Numbered from the stretch's first letter, positions 1-8,632 are shown. The stretch: 54,354 nucleotides of DNA from DTU089 sp002440045 (GCA_937885695.1 CALABP010000023.1:1-54354), one strand, 5' to 3'. Notes: generated by a model from the letters alone, not told the origin. Numbers and translations are program-made.

Positions 1-183
1 TATAAAGATATTTCACAGCTTCCGCAGCACATTTTTGACGAGATGATTCACTTTTTCTCGGTTTACAAAACGCTTGAGAACAAAGAAACCGTTATTGACG
101 AAGCCAAGGGCGTTATCGACGCAATTTCGATAATAGAAGAAGCTATACAGGCTTATTCTGACAAATACGGCAAAAACGGCTAA
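1..183 (+). CDS. ppa: Inorganic pyrophosphatase, C-terminal end (partial)
   Basis: This is the last 60 codons of a gene that begins outside the window, open in frame 1 to the TAA at 181-183. The segment 'LPQHIFDEMIHFFSVYKTLE' matches the conserved C-terminal helix of family I soluble inorganic pyrophosphatases (pattern LP..L..EI.HFF..YK.LE), followed by an 'IIEEAIQAY' tail. The enzyme hydrolyses pyrophosphate in the cytosol, pulling biosynthetic reactions forward. The catalytic acidic cluster lies upstream and cannot be checked. No clear terminator separates it from the rpsT promoter. Confidence 0.8.
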   Translation, partial: YKDISQLPQHIFDEMIHFFSVYKTLENKETVIDEAKGVIDAISIIEEAIQAYSDKYGKNG

Positions 184-211
184 AAATATTTTACAAAATG
201 GCAAAAATCGC

Positions 212-240
212 TTGCATTATCTGTTAATTTATGATAACAT
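212..240 (+). promoter_or_regulatory. rpsT promoter
   Basis: A -35 TTGCAT (212-217) and a -10 TAACAT (235-240) are separated by 17 bp, directly upstream of the rpsT ribosome site (AAAGGAGGTG at 260-269). Confidence 0.6.
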
Positions 241-278
241 ATCAAGCTGTATGATGTTTAAAAGGAGGTGCTCTCAGA

Positions 279-539
279 ATGCCTAACATTAAATCCGCTA
301 AGAAAAGAGTTATAGTTAACGCTACAAAGGCTGCAAGAAACAAGGCTGCCAATTCTGCTCTTAAGACCGCCATCAAAAAAGCAAACTCTGCAATTGATTC
401 CGGTGACGCTAACAAGGCTGAGGCCGTTAAGGTCGCTGTTAAAAAGATAGATCAGGCCGCCGCCAAGGGTCTTCTTCACAAAAACAACGCAGCTCACAAA
501 AAGTCGGCTCTTGTCAGCAAGCTCAACAAAGCCAACTGA
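279..539 (+). CDS. rpsT: 30S ribosomal protein S20
   Basis: An 86-residue, very basic, helical protein beginning 'MPNIKSAKKRV', the hallmark N-terminus of ribosomal protein S20, with the conserved 'NKAANSALKTAIKK' helix. S20 binds the 5' domain and helix 44 of 16S rRNA during 30S assembly. Length is typical. The start is fixed by a near-perfect AAAGGAGGTG ribosome site. It is a single-gene unit with its own promoter and terminator. In many bacteria S20 represses its own translation, but no specific element for that is visible here. Confidence 0.97.
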   Translation: MPNIKSAKKRVIVNATKAARNKAANSALKTAIKKANSAIDSGDANKAEAVKVAVKKIDQAAAKGLLHKNNAAHKKSALVSKLNKAN

Positions 540-561
540 TTTCGGTTTTGAAGAAAAACTT

Positions 562-590
562 CCGCACTCATTTCGGGTGCGGCGTTTTCT
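562..590 (+). terminator. Rho-independent terminator of rpsT
   Basis: The 8-bp stem CCGCACTC/GGGTGCGG (562-569 with 575-582) is followed by CGTTTTCTTTTT. Confidence 0.85.
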
Positions 591-614
591 TTTTATAGCT
601 TTTTATATAATTTT

Positions 615-647
615 CGGGCACGCCTTAAAAAAGCGCGCCCGTTTTTT
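615..647. terminator. Bidirectional terminator between rpsT and trpS
   Basis: The stem CGGGCACGC/GCGCGCCCG (615-623 with 633-641, one mismatch) is followed on the plus strand by TTTTTT and is A/T-rich on the minus side. It lies just past the trpS stop, so it probably also ends the trpS operon. Confidence 0.7.
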
Positions 648-659
648 CATTTTATTAAA

Positions 660-1682
660 TTATCTTTGTCTCGGCAAAAATCCGACTTTTTTCATAACCT
701 TGTCAAGCGTGCGCTGAGAAATTGCGGTTGCCGCTTCGGCGCCGTTTTTCATACACTGCTCAAGATACGATTTTTCTTTAATAAGCTGTTTATAACGTTC
801 CTGCAAGGGTGCAAGCTCGCTTACAACAGCCTCGCCCACAGCAGTTTTAAAATCGCCGTAGCCTTTGCCTGAAAACTCGTTTTCGATTTCTTCAATGCTC
901 TTTCCCGTGCAACACGAATAAATAGTAATAAGGTTGTTTACGCCGTCCTTACCTTCTTTAAACGTTACCGAAGCTTCGCTGTCGGTTACGGCGCTCTTGA
1001 TTTTTTTCATAATAACGTTAGGCTCGTCAAGAACGGAAACAAACGCCTTGGGATTGGTGTCCGATTTGCTCATCTTTTTTAACGGCTCCTGAAGTGAAGC
1101 TATTTTCGCGCCTTTTTTGCCGATAAACGGTTCGGGGAGCTTTAAAACGTCGCCGTAAATTGAGTTGAAGCGGTCGCAGATATTTCTTGCGATTTCAAGA
1201 TGCTGTTTCTGGTCGGCGCCTATCGGCACATAGTCGGCATTATAAATGAGTATATCCGCCGCCATAAGCACAGGATAATCAAAAAGACCTACACTGACGT
1301 TGCCGCCGAGCTTTGCGCTTTTGTCTTTAAACTGCGTCATTCTTGCCGCCTCGCCGAACTGCGTGTAGCAGTTAAGAATCCAGCCGAGCTGAGCGTGCGT
1401 GGGAACATGGCTTTGAACAAAAACAATATTCTTTTCGGGGTCAATGCCGAGAGCTAATAAAAGCGCGTACATTTCGAGCGTATTTTTTCTTAGCTGTGCG
1501 GGATTTTCGCGGAAAGTCGGCACGGTTATCGAATGTAAATCGGCAACGCCGTAAAGGCAATCGTAGCCGTCACACATTGAAGCCCAGTTTTTGAGCGCGC
1601 CGAGATAATTGCCGAGCGTGGGCGTTCCCGTGGGCTGAATACAGCTTAAAACAACTTTTTTCTTTTCGGAAGTATTTTCCAT
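660..1682 (-). CDS. trpS: Tryptophan--tRNA ligase
   Basis: Class Ic aminoacyl-tRNA synthetase that charges tRNA(Trp). 'QPTGTPTLGNYLGAL' is the HIGH-equivalent nucleotide-binding motif and 'KMSKSDTNP' the KMSKS loop. About 340 residues, the usual length. I place the start at the ATG at 1682 because AGGTG sits 6 bases upstream; the frame is open from a GTG three codons earlier, but that GTG overlaps the ribosome site. It lies 19 bases downstream of an uncharacterised gene. The two appear to form one operon behind the Trp T-box at 2272-2513, so uncharged tRNA(Trp) should raise its expression. Confidence 0.96.
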   Translation of the reverse strand: MENTSEKKKVVLSCIQPTGTPTLGNYLGALKNWASMCDGYDCLYGVADLHSITVPTFRENPAQLRKNTLEMYALLLALGIDPEKNIVFVQSHVPTHAQLGWILNCYTQFGEAARMTQFKDKSAKLGGNVSVGLFDYPVLMAADILIYNADYVPIGADQKQHLEIARNICDRFNSIYGDVLKLPEPFIGKKGAKIASLQEPLKKMSKSDTNPKAFVSVLDEPNVIMKKIKSAVTDSEASVTFKEGKDGVNNLITIYSCCTGKSIEEIENEFSGKGYGDFKTAVGEAVVSELAPLQERYKQLIKEKSYLEQCMKNGAEAATAISQRTLDKVMKKVGFLPRQR

Positions 1683-1701
1683 ATGTATCACCTGTTCACT
1701 T

Positions 1702-2250
1702 TCAAGACTCTGTTATGTTAAGCTTTTCATAACAGAGCTTTTTAAAATATTCAAAATTTTCGTCACCGCAAATATCAAGATTTTGCATAAGCGCCGACTG
1801 ATATTCGTCAAAAAGGCGCTGTTTTTTTGATGACGAACGCGTAGCTTCAAGCTGTTTTACAAGCTGATTAAACGAGTCGCATATAAAGCCCTTAATAATC
1901 GCGTCTCTTTTCTCGTTGAGCTCGTTTAACTGCTCTGTGGGCGTTCTGCCTTCAAAGCGCCAGTACGGCTCAATTTTAACAAGATTTTCGGTAGTGACAT
2001 AAAGCTCTTTAAAAGATTTGAAAAACAGCTGGGGATATTTTGTTGTGTTAACGTTTCGCGCCGCCGCCGAACCGAGCCTTATGTTGCGTGCGGCAAAATT
2101 GTAGGTTGCTTTAACAAGCAAATCCTGCGAAAGCAGTTTGCGCGTTACGGGTATATTAGAAACGATTTTTTGAAGAGCTATTTTTTCTTCGCGGTCATAT
2201 TCACGCGGTTTAAAGGTATAGCCGTCATCCTTCTGTTTTTTTCGTGCCAT
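1702..2250 (-). CDS. Uncharacterised basic helical protein in the trpS T-box operon
   Basis: 182 residues, not recognised. It has a Lys/Arg-rich N-terminus ('MARKKQKDDG'), a predicted mainly helical body, no signal peptide or membrane segment, and no enzymatic motif that I can see. Start: ATG with AAAGGAG seven bases upstream. It is the first gene after the T-box terminator and is followed 19 bases later by trpS, so it should be co-induced with trpS on tryptophan starvation. The positive charge would suit nucleic-acid binding, but that is only an inference. It does not resemble a tryptophan transporter or Trp biosynthetic enzyme, the usual companions of Trp T-boxes. Confidence 0.75.
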   Translation of the reverse strand: MARKKQKDDGYTFKPREYDREEKIALQKIVSNIPVTRKLLSQDLLVKATYNFAARNIRLGSAAARNVNTTKYPQLFFKSFKELYVTTENLVKIEPYWRFEGRTPTEQLNELNEKRDAIIKGFICDSFNQLVKQLEATRSSSKKQRLFDEYQSALMQNLDICGDENFEYFKKLCYEKLNITES

Positions 2251-2271
2251 TTAAAAGCTCCTTTAAAAAAA

Positions 2272-2513
2272 TAAAAACCCCTGTCCCAAAAAAACTTTAG
2301 GACAGGAGAAACTTTCCTGCGGTGCCACCTAAATTCATCAAAAGATGCACTCTGACGCAAAATGCGCGTCGCGATATAACGGTCGTGCCCGTCGCCCCTA
2401 CTGTAAGTTCGGTTTGCCCTCGCGGAGCCATTCGCAAAATTAAGCCTGTCGGCATCACAGCGCCGCCGACTCTCTTTAAGGCATTGTTTTGTTACTATTT
2501 CCGTTCATCGGTT
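2272..2513 (-). promoter_or_regulatory. T-box riboswitch, predicted tRNA(Trp) specificity
   Basis: The minus strand carries the T-box core AGGTGGCACCGC (2330-2319), which pairs with the tRNA acceptor end. It is followed by an intrinsic terminator, stem CCTGTCC/GGGACAGG (2306-2300 with 2287-2280), then TTTTTATTTT. Upstream is a stem I-like region with an AGUA-type strand (AATAGTAAC) facing GCGAAUGGCUC; a UGG triplet at 2430-2428 sits in the specifier position and reads as Trp. This fits the downstream trpS. This region fills the 2251-2603 intergenic gap together with its promoter. The specifier call was made by eye and not by covariance folding. Confidence 0.9.
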
Positions 2514-2519
2514 TACTGT

Positions 2520-2548
2520 AATATATCACACAAGAGCGCCCGTGTCAA
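2520..2548 (-). promoter_or_regulatory. Promoter of the T-box/trpS operon
   Basis: -35 TTGACA (2548-2543), 17-bp spacer, -10 TATATT (2525-2520); transcription would begin near 2513, at the start of the T-box leader. Confidence 0.85.
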
Positions 2549-2562
2549 GTTGCATAGGAAAT

Positions 2563-2580
2563 AAAGGTGTTAAAACCTTT
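2563..2580 (-). terminator. Possible weak terminator of spoIVB
   Basis: A 6-bp stem AAAGGT/ACCTTT with a 6-base loop, followed on the minus strand only by ATTTCC. It is the only hairpin between spoIVB and the T-box promoter. Confidence 0.3.
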
Positions 2581-2603
2581 AGCTTTTATCAAGATAAGAA
2601 AGT

Positions 2604-3770
2604 TTAATTTTGCTGCGGCTTTTCTTCAATGCTTTCCGCCGTTTTAAGCATAGTTTCGGCATAAACGCCGTAGCCGCCCTTGGGGTCGTTAATAAAAACG
2701 TGAGTTACGGCACCGACAAGCATTCCGTTCTGGATTATCGGACTGCCGCTCATTCCCTGGACGATTCCGCCTGTTTTTTCCGTCAACGACGCATCCGTCA
2801 CCTTGACGACAAGGTTTTTGTTGTCGGTGGAATTGGGGCTTAGGTCGGTAATTTCGATGTCGTAATACGCAGTTTTCCCCTCTTCAACGGTTGCAATTAT
2901 CTGTGCACTGCCTTTTTTGACCTCGCTTTTTTTCGCTACGGGGTACTTTTTCATTTTTTCAGAATCAAATGAATAAAGCTTTCCGTAAATTCCTGTCGAA
3001 TCGTTGGAAAAAATAACGCCTGTCGCCTCGGGACTAAGCTCGCCGCACAATTCGCCCGCGCTCCCCTCGACGCCTTTAAAAACTCCTGTGATGGTCGCAT
3101 TTGTCGTAGTGCCCTCGCCTATCGGTAAAACGCTTCCCGTATCAATATCACACACGCCGTGTCCGAGCGAAGCAAATCTGCCGTCTTCGGTAACAAAACT
3201 CAGCGTTCCTATGCCCGCAGAGCTGTCTCTTATCCAAAGACCCGCTTTAAAATCGCCGTTTATATCCTTTACAGAGCAAAATTTCAAAGTATGCTTTGCG
3301 CCGTTCCGTTCAATTTCAAACGTCATTTCGTTTCCGCCGTTTTCCTCAATAAATTTTGTAACGGCACGATTCGTTTTTATCTCTTCTCCGTTAATACTTT
3401 TTATAACGTCGCCCTTTAAAAGCCCCGCTTTTTTTGCCGGGTTCACTTTACCGTTTTCGGTTTCAATGTCATCGGTACCGACTACTATAACACCGTTGCA
3501 ATAAAGCTTTATTCCTATAGGAGTACCTGCGGCGTACACATATTTTCGCGTATTATTTTCGGCATTTTCGGAAAGATTATTTTCATCGGCGTTTTTTGAA
3601 TTTTTAAACAAATCGAAAAAATCGGAAAGCGACGAAATGTTTTCTTTAAGTCCCTTTGAAGCGGCTTGTGTTTTAAACGCCGAAAACGCCGTCGGAGTAA
3701 ATACCGAAACGAGAAAAAGCAATGTTAACGAAAAAGAACAAAGCGAAAAAAATATCTTTTTGCCTTTCAT
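2604..3770 (-). CDS. spoIVB: Stage IV sporulation protease SpoIVB (S55 family)
   Basis: 388 residues. A hydrophobic N-terminal segment (about 6-30) is a signal/anchor for export into the intermembrane space of the forespore. A PDZ domain (about 85-150) contains 'GLLKGDVIKSINGEEI'. The S55 peptidase domain includes 'SSAGIGTLSF', the catalytic His in 'SLGHGVCDIDTG' (about His204) and the catalytic Ser in 'GMSGSPIIQ' (about 341-343). In Bacillus, SpoIVB signals across the forespore membrane by cleaving SpoIVFA, activating pro-sigma-K processing. Start: ATG with GGAGGTGA three bases upstream. In Bacillus and many Clostridia it is followed by spo0A; here the next gene downstream is the T-box/trpS unit, so that linkage is broken. 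Confidence 0.93.
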   Translation of the reverse strand: MKGKKIFFSLCSFSLTLLFLVSVFTPTAFSAFKTQAASKGLKENISSLSDFFDLFKNSKNADENNLSENAENNTRKYVYAAGTPIGIKLYCNGVIVVGTDDIETENGKVNPAKKAGLLKGDVIKSINGEEIKTNRAVTKFIEENGGNEMTFEIERNGAKHTLKFCSVKDINGDFKAGLWIRDSSAGIGTLSFVTEDGRFASLGHGVCDIDTGSVLPIGEGTTTNATITGVFKGVEGSAGELCGELSPEATGVIFSNDSTGIYGKLYSFDSEKMKKYPVAKKSEVKKGSAQIIATVEEGKTAYYDIEITDLSPNSTDNKNLVVKVTDASLTEKTGGIVQGMSGSPIIQNGMLVGAVTHVFINDPKGGYGVYAETMLKTAESIEEKPQQN

Positions 3771-3881
3771 AACTCACCTCCGAACGCAAGCTTTTTTAAA
3801 ATCGGCTTGCAAAATTAATTTGCCTAAATACGCCCGGAATATGATTTGAAAAAAGATGATTAATTGTTAAATTTATTTTTA

Positions 3882-3968
3882 GGCATAAGAGAATCGAACC
3901 GACACGCCCTAAAAGCTTTATTTTCCGCATCCTCAGGCGTTTTTCTCCTTGCAATACGGACATATGCC
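3882..3968 (-). other. tRNA-like or structured remnant
   Basis: On the minus strand an 87-base stretch has nested complementary ends: GGCATA with TATGCC, GAGAA with TTCTC, and ACGCC with GGCGT. It also holds a T-arm-like GGTTCGATTC. It cannot be drawn as a standard cloverleaf because the T stem does not pair and there is no anticodon arm, so I do not call it a tRNA. A 15-bp direct repeat (3963-3977 and 3979-3993) abuts its 5' side. One minus-strand frame through it is open and protein-like ('RRKTPEDAENKAFRA') but has no start or ribosome site. It may be a degenerate tRNA, a small structured RNA, or the 3' remnant of a lost gene. Confidence 0.3.
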
Positions 3969-3989
3969 GAAACAAAATTATGCCGAAAC

Positions 3990-4026
3990 AAAAAAAGGCC
4001 CGCAACGGATTTTACCGTTACGGGCA
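3990..4026 (-). terminator. Rho-independent terminator of pfkA
   Basis: An 11-bp stem, GCCCGTAACGG/CCGTTGCGGGC with one wobble (4025-4015 with 4008-3998), is followed by CTTTTTTT on the minus strand, 17 bases past the pfkA stop. Confidence 0.9.
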
Positions 4027-4042
4027 CAATAAGTAAAATTAT

Positions 4043-5011
4043 TCAGATAGAAATTTCGTTTGCGATTTTATAAAGCTCAAGGTCAATTGTCTTTTTCATA
4101 TTAAGAGCTTCGATTATATCGTAATCGACGATTTTGTCCTTTGAAACGACAACAACGCGGTTACCGATGTCGTTTTTAAGAAGCTGAACCGCCTGATAGC
4201 CCATCTGGCTTGCAAGAACTCTGTCGCGTACAGAGGGCGAACCGCCGCGCTGAACGTGGCCGAGAACCGTTGCACGGCTTTCAACGCCTGTTTTTTCCTG
4301 AATATATTTTGCAAGTGATTTAGCTTCAACGCCCTTTACGCCTTCGGCAACAATGATTATGAAATGCTGCTTGCCGGTCTTTTGGGTGCGTCTCATTCTT
4401 TCAATGATATAAGAATCTATATCGTAATCGACTTCGGGTATAAGTATGCATGTAGCGCCGACGGCAAGGCCTGCGTTAAGCGCAAGATAGCCTGCGTTTC
4501 TGCCCATAACCTCAACAACCGAGCATCTGTCGTGAGACTCTGTTGTGTCGCGGATGCGGTCAACCATATCCATAATTGTGTTAAGCGCCGTGTCGTAGCC
4601 GACGGTATAGTCGCACGAGGAAATATCGTTGTCGATAGTTCCGGGAATACCTATGCAGGGAATGCCCTTTAAAGTAAGCGCCCTTGCACCCATAAATGTG
4701 CCGTCGCCGCCGATGGTAACAATGCCTTCAAGGCCGAACGCCTTGCAGACCTCGACTGCCTTGTCCTGAACCTCGGACTCGGCAAACTCGGGGCATCTTG
4801 CAGAATAAAGCATTGTGCCGCCGCGATGAATTATGTCCGAAACCGAGCGAAGATTCATTTCGTACATATCGCCGTCGATAAGACCTTTATAGCCTCTGCG
4901 GATACCCATAACCTTCATTCCGGATTCACAGCCGGCTCTTACAACCGCTCTTATGGCGGCGTTCATTCCGGGGGCGTCGCCGCCGCTTGTTAAAACACCA
5001 ATGGTTTTCAT
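4043..5011 (-). CDS. pfkA: ATP-dependent 6-phosphofructokinase
   Basis: Phosphorylates fructose 6-phosphate to fructose 1,6-bisphosphate, the committed step of glycolysis; cytosolic tetramer. 'GVLTSGGDAPGMN' begins the nucleotide site and 'TIGGDGTFMGA' carries the Gly typical of ATP-using enzymes (pyrophosphate-using ones have GGDD). 'GTIDNDI' holds the catalytic Asp, and 'VEVMGRNAGY' and 'GHVQRGGSPS' are family motifs. 322 residues from the ATG at 5011, chosen for the GGAGG seven bases upstream; the frame is open seven codons further, to 5032. It follows dnaE, a common Firmicute order, and has its own promoter at 5056-5084. Confidence 0.97.
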   Translation of the reverse strand: MKTIGVLTSGGDAPGMNAAIRAVVRAGCESGMKVMGIRRGYKGLIDGDMYEMNLRSVSDIIHRGGTMLYSARCPEFAESEVQDKAVEVCKAFGLEGIVTIGGDGTFMGARALTLKGIPCIGIPGTIDNDISSCDYTVGYDTALNTIMDMVDRIRDTTESHDRCSVVEVMGRNAGYLALNAGLAVGATCILIPEVDYDIDSYIIERMRRTQKTGKQHFIIIVAEGVKGVEAKSLAKYIQEKTGVESRATVLGHVQRGGSPSVRDRVLASQMGYQAVQLLKNDIGNRVVVVSKDKIVDYDIIEALNMKKTIDLELYKIANEISI

Positions 5012-5055
5012 AATGAAACCTCCAAAACTCAATAAAGTAAATACAAAACACAGGA

Positions 5056-5084
5056 ATTATATCACAGTCTTTTGAAAGTTACAA
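5056..5084 (-). promoter_or_regulatory. pfkA promoter
   Basis: -35 TTGTAA (5084-5079), 17-bp spacer, -10 TATAAT (5061-5056), between dnaE and pfkA. Confidence 0.75.
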
Positions 5085-5137
5085 TATTTTTTGTCTTATT
5101 TTGTTAAATATTAAGAAATCAAAGAAATTTATGCATT

Positions 5138-8100
5138 TTAAGAGCGAAAAACAACGTTTTCGTCGCCGAAAATATGCTTTAACTCTTTTAACATAGGCTC
5201 ATTCGGCGAAGTAAGAAGCTTTTCGCCCGCAAACTCATAACGTTTTTCTTCGGTGATATAAAAATATACGGGGAAGTTTCCGCTGAAAATCGAAATAAGA
5301 GTTTCGGCCTTTTCGCGCTTTTTTTCGTCTGACTTTGCGGTTTTTATAAAAATGCCGACGCGTTTTTTCTTTTTTGTTTCGCTCTGCTTTTCTTCATTAG
5401 GCGTTGATATTTCGGCTTTTTCGCAGCCCGATGCTAAGGCAAGAGAGTCGGGTATAATTTTTATTTCGTCGTCTTTTAAAGACGCTCGCCCTTTTATAAA
5501 AAGCGCCGTGCCGACTGCGACAAGCTCTGAAAAAATCGCGAGCGTTTTCGGGAATACTATCATTTCCGCAGAAGCGCCGAGGTCCTCTATTTCGCAAAAC
5601 GCCATTATTTCGTCGCGCTTTGTAACCTTCTTTTTGATACTCGCGACAACCGCAATAAGATTTACGGCTTTTCCGTCGATATTTTCGCCGTTTTCAAAGC
5701 TGTTTTTCAAGGTGTTAAGGTCGTCGCAATGAAGCTTTTTAAAAACTTCGCGATAGCGTTCAAGCGGATGCCCCGAAAAATAAAGACCGGACATTTCTTT
5801 TTCAAAACCGAGTCTTTCCTCTAAAGTAAAATCCTCGCTGTTTTTAAAATGCGGCGCTGTTTCGTGCGCACCGCCGAAGGTGCCGAACATATCAAGTTGG
5901 CCGCCGGCATAAAGTTCTTTTTCTTTTGCGGCCGCCTGAAGAGCGGTTTCGGAGTTTACCGTCATTTCACGGCGGTTAAGCCCTAAAGAGTCGAGCGCGC
6001 CGCTTTTTATAAGCGCTTCAAGCGCCCTTCTGTTAAGCTCGGTGCCGTAAACTCTTTTGCAAAAATCCCAAAATGAAGCAAATTCGCCGTTTTCGCTTCT
6101 TTCGGCAACTATTTTTTCAATAAGCGCCCTGCCGATATTTTTAATTCCCAAAAGCGAAAAAATTACACTGCCGTCTGCGGAAACAAATCGCTCAAAGCTT
6201 TTGTTGACGTGAGGCGGCACTATTTTTATATTAAGCCTTTTACATTCGTTGATGTATTCTATTGTCTTTCCCGTTTCGCCGACAACGCTTGTAAGAAGCG
6301 CCGCCATAAACTCAATCGGAAAATGAGTTTTTAAATATGCCGTTCTGTACGCTATAAGTCCGTATGCCACTGTGTGGCTTTTATTGAACCCGTAAGAAGC
6401 AAACGAAGTCATATCTTCAAAAATGCCGTTGGCAGTGTCTTTATCTATGCCGCGCCGCACAGCTCCGTCAATTAAAACCGTGCCGTCCTCCGAAACAAGG
6501 CCGTTAATAAATACCTCGCGTTCGTTCTCCATAACGTCGTGTTTTTTCTTGCTCATGGCGCGCCTTACAACGTCTGCTCTGCCGTAGCTGTAGCCCGCAA
6601 GAGTCCTGAAAACCTGCATTACCTGCTCCTGATAGACCATACAGCCGTTTGTTTCGTCGAGAATATCTTTTAAAAGCGGTGTTTTGTACTTTATAAGCGA
6701 CGGGTTTTTGCGGTTTGCAAGGTAAGAGTCTATAAAATACATAGGACCCGGCCTGTAAAGCGCAAGCGCCGCGGCAATATCGTTGAAGCAATTAGGCTTC
6801 ATCGTTGTTATAAGATTTGTCATTCCGCCCGATTCGCACTGAAAAACGCCGCAGGTGTTGCCGGAAGAAAGCTCGGAAAAGACAAGCTTATCGTCAAGCG
6901 GAATGTTTTCAACAGAAAAGTCCGGAAGCTTTTTTCTGACTTCGCGCTCGCAGTCGCTTATAACGGTAAGCGTGCGAAGCCCGAGAAAATCCATCTTTAA
7001 AAGCCCAAGCTCTTCAATTTCGGTCATAATATATTGCGTTACGGGCTGTTCGCCGTTTTTGGCAAGAGGAACATAAGAGCTTACGTCGTCGCGCGTTATA
7101 ACAACGCCCGCGGCGTGGGTTGACGCGTGGCGCGGCATACCCTCAACGCGCACGGAAATATCAATAACCTTTTTAACGTTTTCGTCGGTTTCATATAGCT
7201 TTTTAAGCTCTGTATTTTTCTTTAAAGCTTCGCTTATATCGCTGAACTCACGCGAAATTTGCTTTGCTATTATGTCGCCCGTGGCATAAGGCAGCCCCAA
7301 CGCACGCGTTACGTCTCTTACGGCGGCTTTTGCCTGCAAAGTACCGAAAGTGACTATCTGCGCGACGCGCTTTTCGCCGTATTTTCGGGTGACGTATTCA
7401 ATAACTTCGTTTCGCCGCTCATAACAAAAGTCAATGTCTATATCGGGCATACTCACGCGCTCGGGGTTTAAAAAGCGCTCAAAAAGCAAGCGGTGCTTTA
7501 TCGGGTCTATGCCTGTAATGCCGAGCGAAAACGCCGCAAGACTGCCCGCCGCAGAGCCGCGCCCGGGACCCACGGGAATCCCCTTTCGTTTTGCAAAATC
7601 AATAAAATCGGCGACTATTAAAAAATAATCGTCAAAGCCCATTTCGTGAATAACCGAAAGCTCGTAAGAAAGCCTGTCAAAATATTCCTGCGGCACGCCG
7701 TCTTTAAATATTTTTTTCAGACCGTTTTCGCACGAGGTTTTTAAATACTCGCGGTGGTCGTCGCCCGGAATATCGAAAAGAGGAAGCTTTGTAACGCCGA
7801 ACTCAAAATCAAAATTGCATTTGTCGGCGATTTCGCATGTATTTTTAAGCGCCTCGGGGTACAAAGAAAAGGCTTCAAGCATTTCTTCGCCGCTTTTTAA
7901 ATAAAACTCGTCGCTTGAAAAATTCAAACCGTTTTCTTCGCCGAGGGTTGTATTGGTGCCGATGGCAATAAGCACGCGCTGTATGTCGGAATCTTCTTTT
8001 GTACAATAGTGAACGTCGTTAGTCGCGGCAAGCGGAATCCCCGTAAGGTCCGATATTTTTGCCGCGCCGCTTATAACCTGAAGCTCTTCCGGCATACCGT

Positions 8101-8632
8101 GATTCTGCACCTCAAGATAATAGTTGCCTTTGCCGAAAATCGCGTTATATCTTTTTGCGGTTTCAATAGCCGCTTCTTCGTTTTGTGACAAAATGTTTTG
8201 CGCGACCTCGCCGAAAAGGCAGCCCGAAAGCGCTATTAATCCCTCGCTGTGCTCTTTTAAAAGGTCAAAATCAACGCGCGGCTTAACATAAAAGCCCTCA
8301 GTCCACGCCGATGAAACAAGTTTTATAAGATTTTTATAGCCCGTTTCGTTTTTACAAAGCAAAATAAGGTGATAGCGAACGCTGTCAAGCGCATGATTTT
8401 TGTCAAAACGCGACCGCGGCGCGACATAAACTTCGCACCCGATAATAGGCTTTATTCCTGCTTTTTTTGCGGCTTTATAAAAGGCAACGGCTCCGTACAT
8501 AACACCGTGGTCGGTTATAGCAAGGCTTTTTTGCCCGAGCGAAGCCGCTCTTTTAACAAGCTCGTCTATGCGGCACGCACCGTCAAGCAGGCTGTATTCG
8601 GTATGAACATGAAGGTGTGTAAAATCAGCCAT
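5138..8632 (-). CDS. dnaE: DNA polymerase III subunit alpha (DnaE)
   Basis: 1164 residues, full length. An N-terminal PHP domain ('THLHVHTEYSLLDGA', 'LAITDHG') is followed by the C-family polymerase core with 'GPGRGSAAGSL' and the catalytic aspartates in 'MPDIDIDFCYERR'. A helix-hairpin-helix/tandem region follows, then an OB-fold near residue 1000 ('VNLIAVVASIKKKVTKRDE'). In Firmicutes DnaE works beside PolC, mainly extending primers on the lagging strand. Start: ATG with GGGAG eight bases upstream; its promoter matches the consensus exactly. Confidence 0.97.
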   Translation of the reverse strand: MADFTHLHVHTEYSLLDGACRIDELVKRAASLGQKSLAITDHGVMYGAVAFYKAAKKAGIKPIIGCEVYVAPRSRFDKNHALDSVRYHLILLCKNETGYKNLIKLVSSAWTEGFYVKPRVDFDLLKEHSEGLIALSGCLFGEVAQNILSQNEEAAIETAKRYNAIFGKGNYYLEVQNHGMPEELQVISGAAKISDLTGIPLAATNDVHYCTKEDSDIQRVLIAIGTNTTLGEENGLNFSSDEFYLKSGEEMLEAFSLYPEALKNTCEIADKCNFDFEFGVTKLPLFDIPGDDHREYLKTSCENGLKKIFKDGVPQEYFDRLSYELSVIHEMGFDDYFLIVADFIDFAKRKGIPVGPGRGSAAGSLAAFSLGITGIDPIKHRLLFERFLNPERVSMPDIDIDFCYERRNEVIEYVTRKYGEKRVAQIVTFGTLQAKAAVRDVTRALGLPYATGDIIAKQISREFSDISEALKKNTELKKLYETDENVKKVIDISVRVEGMPRHASTHAAGVVITRDDVSSYVPLAKNGEQPVTQYIMTEIEELGLLKMDFLGLRTLTVISDCEREVRKKLPDFSVENIPLDDKLVFSELSSGNTCGVFQCESGGMTNLITTMKPNCFNDIAAALALYRPGPMYFIDSYLANRKNPSLIKYKTPLLKDILDETNGCMVYQEQVMQVFRTLAGYSYGRADVVRRAMSKKKHDVMENEREVFINGLVSEDGTVLIDGAVRRGIDKDTANGIFEDMTSFASYGFNKSHTVAYGLIAYRTAYLKTHFPIEFMAALLTSVVGETGKTIEYINECKRLNIKIVPPHVNKSFERFVSADGSVIFSLLGIKNIGRALIEKIVAERSENGEFASFWDFCKRVYGTELNRRALEALIKSGALDSLGLNRREMTVNSETALQAAAKEKELYAGGQLDMFGTFGGAHETAPHFKNSEDFTLEERLGFEKEMSGLYFSGHPLERYREVFKKLHCDDLNTLKNSFENGENIDGKAVNLIAVVASIKKKVTKRDEIMAFCEIEDLGASAEMIVFPKTLAIFSELVAVGTALFIKGRASLKDDEIKIIPDSLALASGCEKAEISTPNEEKQSETKKKKRVGIFIKTAKSDEKKREKAETLISIFSGNFPVYFYITEEKRYEFAGEKLLTSPNEPMLKELKHIFGDENVVFRS

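Noticed and set aside
2178..2360. A 60-residue ORF across the T-box terminator.
   Set aside because: It overlaps the T-box core and terminator and has no ribosome site; it is a by-product of leader sequence.
3882..3968. A tRNA gene on the minus strand (complementary ends, GGTTCGATTC).
   Set aside because: The T stem does not pair around the loop, spacing to the acceptor is wrong and there is no anticodon arm or CCA-compatible end.
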